This document shows, one piece after another, positions 58,032 to 64,000 of a stretch of 64,000 nt of DNA. The stretch's first letter is position 1. Every line of letters starts with the position of its first letter. Source of the DNA: Nematopogon swammerdamellus (taxonomy: Eukaryota; Arthropoda; Insecta; Lepidoptera; Adelidae); assembly GCA_946902875.1 (NCBI GenBank), contig OX336336.1:2512545-2576544 (forward strand), read 5' to 3'. Made by a program: the position numbers and the translations under genes. The notes under the pieces were generated by a model. The model was not told where the DNA came from. It saw only the letters and a program-made list of their open reading frames with translations, and searched no databases.

Positions 58032-58091
58032 CTTCTATTATATGCATCTTTTCTTCTTCAGTCGTTCTCTCTTCAGCTAGTATGACTTCCT
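58032..58091 (-). CDS. cac: cac E4: I-II linker, acidic segment
   Basis: A 60-bp exon encodes EEVILAEERTTEEEKMHIIE directly after the AID. Acceptor is TTTCAG, donor GTGAGT, with two bases at the 5' side and one at the 3' side. The G left at the 3' end plus CA from E5 makes alanine, giving IIE-ARRRAAAKRKK. It is cytoplasmic, with no membrane segment. The short length and simple composition make it easy to miss in automatic annotation, but phase and homology support it. Confidence 0.93.
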
Positions 58092-58436
58092 CTGAAATGT
58101 TAAGCACATGTTATCGGTCCAAGATTGACTGTAGATGTAAGACATCATTCATATTTTTTCATTTCTTCTTCTTTATTATCGTCAATGACGCTGGAATCTG
58201 GCAAAGCAAAGCTTGCATAATGGGGTGGCTAGAAATTAGAGGTTGGTACTATTTTCCAAATTGTACAAATTCCAATAGACGGCGACAGTAAGCGGCTATC
58301 ACATATTTCTATGGCCCGTTTATTTTTGGTAAAAATGTTCCGCTCTTCAGACTTAATTTGCCAAACTCTAGTTTTATGCATTAGTATCAGACTAATTTGA
58401 GCGTTATGCTTGATATAAATTAGGTTGATATCTCAC

Positions 58437-58552
58437 CAGCTTTGCAGATCCACTCGACGTACCCGTTGAGTTCCCGCTCCAGCTGCTGTTGTCTTCTAAG
58501 CTTAAGAAATTCTTGTCTATTTTCTACTTTCTCTCTTTCCTTAGCAAACTCA
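58437..58552 (-). CDS. cac: cac E3B: alternative I-II linker exon (canonical AID)
   Basis: The 116-bp partner of E3A encodes [17 protein letters not shown], then [17 protein letters not shown]. It matches the AID consensus QQxExxLxGYxxWIxxxE at every key position (final Glu completed by E4), and contains the QxxER Gbeta-gamma contact. The cytoplasmic beta subunit binds here, promoting surface expression and shaping inactivation. Acceptor is CCGCAG, donor GTGAGA; one base precedes the first codon and one follows the last. It joins E4 as ICKA-EEVILAEE. It corresponds to Drosophila I-IIB. Confidence 0.95.
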
Positions 58553-58784
58553 CTGCGGACAAGCGGATAGCGGATAATCTAATGACCACGGGAAAACTTA
58601 AATTATTGTATATCATAATGCCTAAGGCATTTTCCAGTATACATTTGGGGAACGATAACTACTAAAATAAAAAATAAAAAATCTAACAAAAAAGGTGAGC
58701 GGCTGAAAGAAAAAAATATTTCGTACATGACATTGTGTTCCTGTGTATCTGAATAGAAATAAAAAAAATCTAGACTTATTTGTG

Positions 58785-58865
58785 TGAACAACAACGAGGT
58801 GATATTGGCTGGTCGGAGCATGCGCTTTGGCCCCTCTGACTCAGCCACCCATTCCGCATTATCAG
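58785..58865 (+). mobile_element. SINE family A 3' fragment
   Basis: GGTGATATTGGCTGGTCGGA and GCATGCGCTTTGGCCCCTCT, then GACTCAGCCACCCATTCCG match the 3' part of family A. It lies between the two alternative AID exons E3A and E3B. Confidence 0.65.
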
Positions 58866-59207
58866 GTGCAGCCAATTTCACCGCCGAGCAGGTGCCAGTC
58901 CTGCTTGGAGGTGGGCTAATGTCGCTGGGGAAAGACTATTAACCCCCGATTTGCAGATCCGTGGATTGTAGGAGAGGGGAAAGATATTCCCTGGGAGCCC
59001 TTTCCACAATCAAATAAATTTGTACATCTACAATTTGTAGCTAGCGAAATAAGTCATCTTTACTAGCGATGAACTGTGCGCGTGCTAATTAGTAGTGAGC
59101 ATCATTCTAGCCCTAGGATTAGGATCAGATTATGAATTGAATTAAAGGTACCACCGAAAAGAGCAGATATTTACTAGCCACACAAGGAGCCAAAGGCCAG
59201 GGCGGAC

Positions 59208-59323
59208 CTGCTTGAGTGATCCAGTCGAGGTAGGCATCCATATCCTGGTTAAACTGAGTCCTGGCGCGTTCCTTCTGGAACTGAGCCCGGCGCTCAACGC
59301 GGCCTCTCTCGTTTGAGAACTCT
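59208..59323 (-). CDS. cac: cac E3A: alternative I-II linker exon (divergent AID)
   Basis: This 116-bp exon has the same length and phases as E3B and encodes EFSNERGRVERRAQFQ, then TQFNQDMDAYLDWITQA. It aligns with the beta-subunit interaction domain (AID). The anchor Tyr, Trp, Ile and terminal Glu (the last completed by E4) are kept, but the leading QQ, the conserved Glu, Leu and Gly, and the QxxER Gbeta-gamma motif are lost. Acceptor is TTAG, donor GTCCGC (weak). It corresponds to the I-IIA choice known from Drosophila cac. It is expected to be mutually exclusive with E3B: although each is frame-compatible, using both would place two AIDs in tandem. Confidence 0.88.
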
Positions 59324-60080
59324 CTAACAGTAGATTTGTTAAAAATAACAAACAAAACACAATGAAAACAAAAAAATAATTGGAGATAAATGAAAGGCGC
59401 CACTTAACATTTCTTGTAAAGATAACAACAAAACCAAAGTGACCATGAAGTACAACTTAACACCAAAGGCGTTCTCTGTTAGTCAACCACTGGGTTATAT
59501 CAAAGATAATATGGATGAATATTATAGAGAACATATGACGAAAATAACGGACAATATGTTCTCTAAAGCTGTTAAAACGGAAAGCAAGTGATTTGATTTT
59601 AATAAAGCTACCAAAATATGACAATCTTGCTAAGATTTTTTTATTTTTTTTTATTTATTTATTTATTAATTTTAAAAAACACAGAGTACATAGCATTGGC
59701 ATCCTGCACTAGATAAATCTGTCTTGCAGGAGTGCATTCTTTAACAAATTATAATAATCATAAACATGCGCTCATTAAAATTTATCATGCAATTAGTTAT
59801 TATATTAAAAAATAATGGAACACAAACAATTTATAAAATGAAAAGGTAATTAATGATTATTCCCATCTGATATAAACAAAACAAAAAAAATATACATTTA
59901 ATTTTTTTTTATATAACTACGTAAATTACTTAAATTCTAAATTTAAAATCTAAACATTGTGTAATCATTTCAAATATCCAGTTGTGTAGAATTGACTCCA
60001 AGTGAAGATGACTCCAAACTCTGATAAACATTAATAGTAAAATCAAGTTAATGCAGTAAGATTGTAAATAGTAAACTCAC

Positions 60081-60184
60081 CCGCTAAGGACACCGAGAAC
60101 TAAGTTGAGCATAAAGAATGAACCCAATACTATTAGAGGCACAAAGTAAACCCAGTTGAACGAATTGCCTAGTGCGTCGTTCGT
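60081..60184 (-). CDS. cac: cac E2: segment IS6
   Basis: The exon encodes [17 protein letters not shown] followed by the pore-lining IS6 helix ending [11 protein letters not shown]. It starts in phase 0 after a TCTGAAA-complement acceptor (TTTCAG) and ends with two bases, GG, before the donor GTGAGT. The third base is supplied by either alternative E3 exon (T or A, both giving glycine), so both can splice in frame. IS6 ends at the glycine preceding the I-II linker, as in other Cav1/Cav2 channels. Confidence 0.95.
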
Positions 60185-61021
60185 CTGAAAACATAAAAAC
60201 AGTTTCATCACAAAGTGAACATACCAAAAAAAAAAAAAGAAAATCCTTTATTGTCAACAAGTGAGAAATATGAAGATAATAGAAATGCCACAAGTCGATT
60301 CAAAGCCTATTAAATAAATTGTATCTCCGTGCGGTTGTTGACACAGACAATAATATGATGCTTAGGAAATATTTATTTAAAAAATAATAATATGCATCAT
60401 TTGACATTGTACATTTGAATCTTATGCGGAATTTGGTATGTGCAATTGTGCAATGCAGTAGGGATGGAAGTCTAACCGAAACCAGAACCGGTCGAACATT
60501 CATCTTCGACTGAGAAAAAATTTCAGAACCGGAACCAAATTGTTGGACTCCGATTCGCGTTTTAGAACGTTTTTACAATTCTGAATGGGTTCTCAGAAGC
60601 AGAATCGGTTAAGATGCTTTTTACCAACAAGGGATTTTTAGGCATCCTTGTGATGCCTGTATTGACTTTAAAGTTAAATGGACTGTCAAATTCGTAAACC
60701 ACCCTTTCTACTTCTCTGCAGTATCTAGAATGTAGAAATCGCAAAAATGCTGGATGAAAATCCACTCCACCAGTTTGTTTTAGTTAGATTAGTCGTGGTA
60801 TTTAATATATTTGTATGACGCCTTATCTAGTCTAGACTATAAGCTTATGTACTTCTCGGCAAAGTGGGTCCAACTGTAAATCAGCGCAATAGACAATGTC
60901 TCCTATTGCATATGCTGAGTTGGGCCCAATTTGTCGCCATTTTGTTGATGTGCTATGTTATATGTTCCTTGTTAAACTGGCGAAAACTAGATAACCGAAA
61001 GGAAAGTCTACTATATAAGTC

Positions 61022-61085
61022 TACTAGAGGTGATATTGGCTGGTCGGAGTATGTACTCTGGCCTCTCCGAGTCACACAATATGTC
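61022..61085 (+). mobile_element. SINE family A 3' fragment
   Basis: TACTAGAGGTGATATTGGCT and GGTCGGAGTATGTACTCTGG with CCTCTCCGAGTCAC are a short family-A piece, 45 bp from the E1 donor. Confidence 0.6.
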
Positions 61086-61130
61086 GGATTGTGTAAAAGA
61101 AAGCGGGATCAAGAACAGATGGACGCTTAC

Positions 61131-61351
61131 CCAATATAGGATGGAAGTCCAGCCCTCCATGGTGATACACTGGAAGACCGTGAGCATGGCGAAGGCGATG
61201 TTGTCGAAGGAGGTGATGCCGAAGTTGGGGCCGTCCCAGTGCTCAAGGCAGGTGCTCGTCTCGTAGTCGCACACGTTCGCTCCGTACGGCGCCAGCGACA
61301 GGTTGTCAGCGTTGCACGGCGTCGGCAGTTCGCCTTCCAGCATTATTTCGG
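61131..61351 (-). CDS. cac: cac E1: domain I turret and pore loop
   Basis: The exon encodes the extracellular IS5-P loop and the domain I pore helix and filter. It reads [16 protein letters not shown], then several cysteines, then [21 protein letters not shown]. The glutamate in MEGW is the first selectivity-filter carboxylate. The acceptor is TTTGCAG and the donor GTAAGC; two bases complete a codon from the upstream exon and the 3' end is in phase 0. It joins E2 as [12 protein letters not shown], the invariant pore-to-S6 junction of Cav channels. IS5 should lie upstream, beyond the window. A LINE tail ends about 18 nt upstream of this exon's 5' border. Confidence 0.95.
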
Positions 61352-61368
61352 CTGCAAACGACAATATA

Positions 61369-61700
61369 CGTCATTATTACGTCATTATTTATGTCTTTAT
61401 TTACACGTTCTATTCTTATATTAATTTTACATATTTACAAGGAAACTTAATCTAAAATTAATATAAAAAAATAAACGGAGTTTCCACCACCGGCGGCGGG
61501 GCGAGCCCAGGCTACCGATGGTCGGGTCCCAAAGAGAGGAACCTCCGGACGATGCGTGCAGTGTCGAGCAGGGCTGCCTTCTGGATCTGGCCCTTGACCC
61601 AACCACTCAGCGAGAGTCTCTCAAGGTGGTCGTCAAGGCTCTTCGCCATCAGCCCATGCGCCGAAACGACTGTGGGCACAACGATCGTCGAGTCGACGGG
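61369..61700 (-). mobile_element. LINE C-terminal fragment and tail next to E1
   Basis: On the minus strand (61700 to 61512) it reads PVDSTIVVPTVVSAHGLMAK, then SLDDHLERLSLSGWVKG, QIQKAALLDTARIVRRFLSL, GPDHR and a stop. This is a C-terminal tail I recognise from lepidopteran LINE polyproteins (CR1/jockey-like, clade not certain). An AT-rich 3' UTR ends in TAATGACG repeats at about 61369-61391, 18 nt from E1. Confidence 0.75.
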
Positions 61701-61795
61701 CTACATTTTGGTAACCTCGTGCTGCAGCAGATACTTTTTCGTCATTATCATTATTATTTTTTATTTTTTTTATTTATGAAGCAAATGTGAGTGGA

Positions 61796-62000
61796 AGCGT
61801 CGGGAAGGGTCCCCCTAAACGCACGTACCTAGACCAGATCGGGCAAGTGCTCAAAAAGGATCAAGTGCATAGTACCCGTAACCGACGAGCATGCATGAAG
61901 AACATTATGGGAGTGGAAGAGGCGGCAGAGGTGTGTCTGGATCGTGGCACGTAGAGATCCGTTGTCTCTGCGTACCCTACCGGGAAACAGGCGTGACGCT
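61796..62000 (+). mobile_element. non-LTR retrotransposon C-terminal fragment, copy 2
   Basis: It reads KRTYLDQIGQVLKKDQ, then STRNRRACMKNIMGVEEAAE, an in-frame stop near 61953, and RSVVSAYPTGKQA. It is followed by (TATG)n at about 62003-62020. It matches 28688-28915. Confidence 0.75.
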
Positions 62001-62309
62001 ATGTATGTATGTATGTATTTATCTCGGCCGTAAATAGCACATCCACATTGCGACAGCACATTTCAGTCCCTACTGATGCAAAAAACACATTCATCTTTTC
62101 CATTTGGATCTCTGTCGAACCAATTCGGGATTCCGTATTCCGGTCTGGCGCATGTGCAATGCATACAGTCGATGTCTTCTTTATGACGACATATCAATTT
62201 AGGAAAGCTATATTGCGCATGATTTTTCTGTTTAGAGTCAACACAATACGTACATAGGTACGTATTTGTAATTTACTCATTTATATAGGAATATATCCTT
62301 ATCCTTACC

Positions 62310-62525
62310 TATAATAAAATCCAAGGTCTGCTTTCTGTCTAAGTGTATGTCTGTCTGTCCGCTTATAACTCGAGAACCACTGAACCGATTTTAATAAAAC
62401 AAAATTCTACGGATAGCTTGATTCTTCCCATCAACTATAGGCTACTTACTATCACGCTAAATGGCTTATGAGGTTAGCAGTGAAGTGAAATATGAGAGCG
62501 GGCGGAGCCGCGGGCACAGCTTGTA
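62310..62525 (+). repeat. dispersed repeat family D, forward copy
   Basis: ATAATAAAATCCAAGGTCTG, CGAGAACCACTGAACCGATT and GGCGGAGCCGCGGGCACAGC are words typical of a very common lepidopteran repeat. Confidence 0.5.
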
Positions 62526-62529
62526 TAAT

Positions 62530-64000
62530 ATGAGTATAAAAAAATAATTCATATAGGAAGTTATTCTTAATTCTTAATTTTGTATATCAGATTAATGTCA
62601 ATGTTGTTTGGTCTCAAGGTCATTGACTCTCCTTCAGCGCATGGGGTGGCGCGTTAGCGCGGCGCGCGGCTATGAGAGTTAATGACCTCAAATAATCCGC
62701 TGTTTAGGTACCTAGTGGCACGCTTTCATCGCTAGAACATAGACATGCTTTGTTAAATTTCTCGAAAACTAAAACTAAAAATATATATATTTTTGCTAAA
62801 CGTGTTTTTCATGTTTATTATGTCCCAAAATATATTCAGTTAGTATGTGGTGATTTGGAAAGCTGAAGTGGACTGTAGGAAGTATGTGTGAATTTCTGAC
62901 CTTACGTCTTCCATGGGCGTGGTCCCGTCAGTATTTCCTGCTTACGGTTTTCGGGGGTATCCAGGGTCGACCCTTTCTTGAATGGAATGTCCCTTTAATG
63001 TTCTTGCTCCGATAAAGATGATGAAATTTTTTTTTGTCACCGGTTGGTTTTGAGAAGTCAAGGAGAACAATGCAAATGAATAATGATATGGAGGTAGGTT
63101 TGGATGGAGATTTTTAATTTTACTCATGAATTTTTTTGACCTACCTACGATAATCTGCTTGCCATATAAAATTTTGTGGTGCCATTGAAATATATTGAAA
63201 ATCCCTAAAATGCGAAGAATAACCAGTATGGAAACACAATTTGTGTATATGTATGAGGTGAACTATGAACCTGTGAACCTATAAGTATGTCCATGAATGT
63301 ATTTATTTGTATGTTAAATATCTAAGTAAATATTATAGTTTGTTGAATTTAATTTCGCAATACCCAACCTTACTCATAAAATATAATCCCAGGCATGACT
63401 ATGCATTATAGGCCTTAAGTCCGCCTTTGTCATTTAAATTATATTTTAATTTTCATTAAATTACACTTCGTGCTCTTCATACAGCATGTGAACGGGACAG
63501 TTGAACACTAGTTCAGTCGTAAAGCGCGTGATGTAAGGCTGGTACACCCTATACCCGCCGAGTTTATAGGGGTCGCGTTAAGGCGGGTATGACAGATTCA
63601 TATTGGTATCAGTGCACGTATGAAGTTATTTTAGGCTTCAGTGATCAATTTGATCAAAGCTGGAAGGCGCTGTGGCATGGAAAACCAGTCGAGCCTGCCG
63701 TTCCTTGCAAACCGATGGAAGGCTGCAGGACAGAAATTCTTCCTTCTTGCCGTGTAGTTGTGGATGTACGGAACGTTGCGTTTCCTCAAAAGAGGAAAAA
63801 ATAAGCGGACACGTTATGATCACCGTGTCTGTCTGTGTTGTCTGTCCGTCTGTCACAGATTATTTTCTCCGAATCTACTGGACGAAAAAAGTTTAAATTT
63901 GGTACACATATTGAGTTTGAAGACTTAATCACGGAAGTATTGATTTTGGGGGTCTTTGGGGGATAAATTTGTAAGTTTATTTTTTCAAGTGCATCTTGTG
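62530..64000. other. upstream intron of E1, no exon found
   Basis: I looked for IS3, IS4 and IS5 peptides on the minus strand and found none. The stretch is AT-rich, with a moth-repeat-like segment around 63810-63960. The preceding cac exon therefore lies beyond the window. Confidence 0.6.

Overview
The window is a stretch of insect, almost certainly lepidopteran, nuclear DNA. It is AT-rich, has no dense coding, and carries moth/butterfly-type SINEs, non-LTR retrotransposon fragments and many short terminal-inverted-repeat (TIR) elements. Nearly all coding sequence belongs to one gene on the minus strand: the pore-forming alpha1 subunit of a presynaptic-type (Cav2) voltage-gated calcium channel, the orthologue of Drosophila cacophony (cac). 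I assembled 34 coding exons by hand. Each has recognisable Cav2 protein sequence, AG/GT borders and reading phases that join to its neighbours, with one unresolved junction (E26 to E27). Transcription runs from high to low coordinates; exons are numbered E1 (61131-61351) to E31 (21-127). The N-terminus through IS5 lies beyond position 64000, and the extreme C-terminus lies before position 1.

Layout along the transcript: domain I pore loop and S6 (61.4-60.1 kb); I-II linker with two alternative beta-subunit-binding exons (59.3-57.6 kb); domain II (52.9-50.4 kb); II-III linker (49.8 and 44.7 kb); domain III (43.6-38.2 kb); III-IV linker and IVS1 (36.5 kb); two alternative IVS2 exons (33.3 and 29.7 kb); IVS3 and IVS4-S5 (28.0 and 24.9 kb); two alternative domain IV turret/pore-helix exons (23.7 and 23.1 kb); domain IV filter, S6, EF-hand-like and IQ regions (21.6-18.1 kb); then the long cytoplasmic tail (15.6, 13.0, 10.3, 4.0, 1.0 and 0.1 kb). 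All four selectivity-filter glutamates are visible, giving the EEEE signature of a high-voltage-activated calcium channel. Three pairs of equal-length, equal-phase, mutually homologous exons predict combinatorial mutually exclusive splicing. A 28-codon cassette and a possible retained-intron terminus add tail variants.

The introns hold the rest. There is a 438-residue reverse-transcriptase frame of a 5'-truncated RTE-like element antisense to the gene (38.8-40.3 kb), several shorter LINE tails, two related SINE families with tRNA-like and 5S-rRNA-like heads, a hAT-like MITE with 8-bp target duplications, and several TIR elements flanked by TATA. There are also foldback elements with hammerhead-ribozyme-like motifs, a 2.6-kb minisatellite with higher-order structure, a 57-bp hairpin satellite, and a near-perfect 100-bp hairpin just downstream of an exon. 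No other host gene, true tRNA/rRNA gene or CRISPR array was found.
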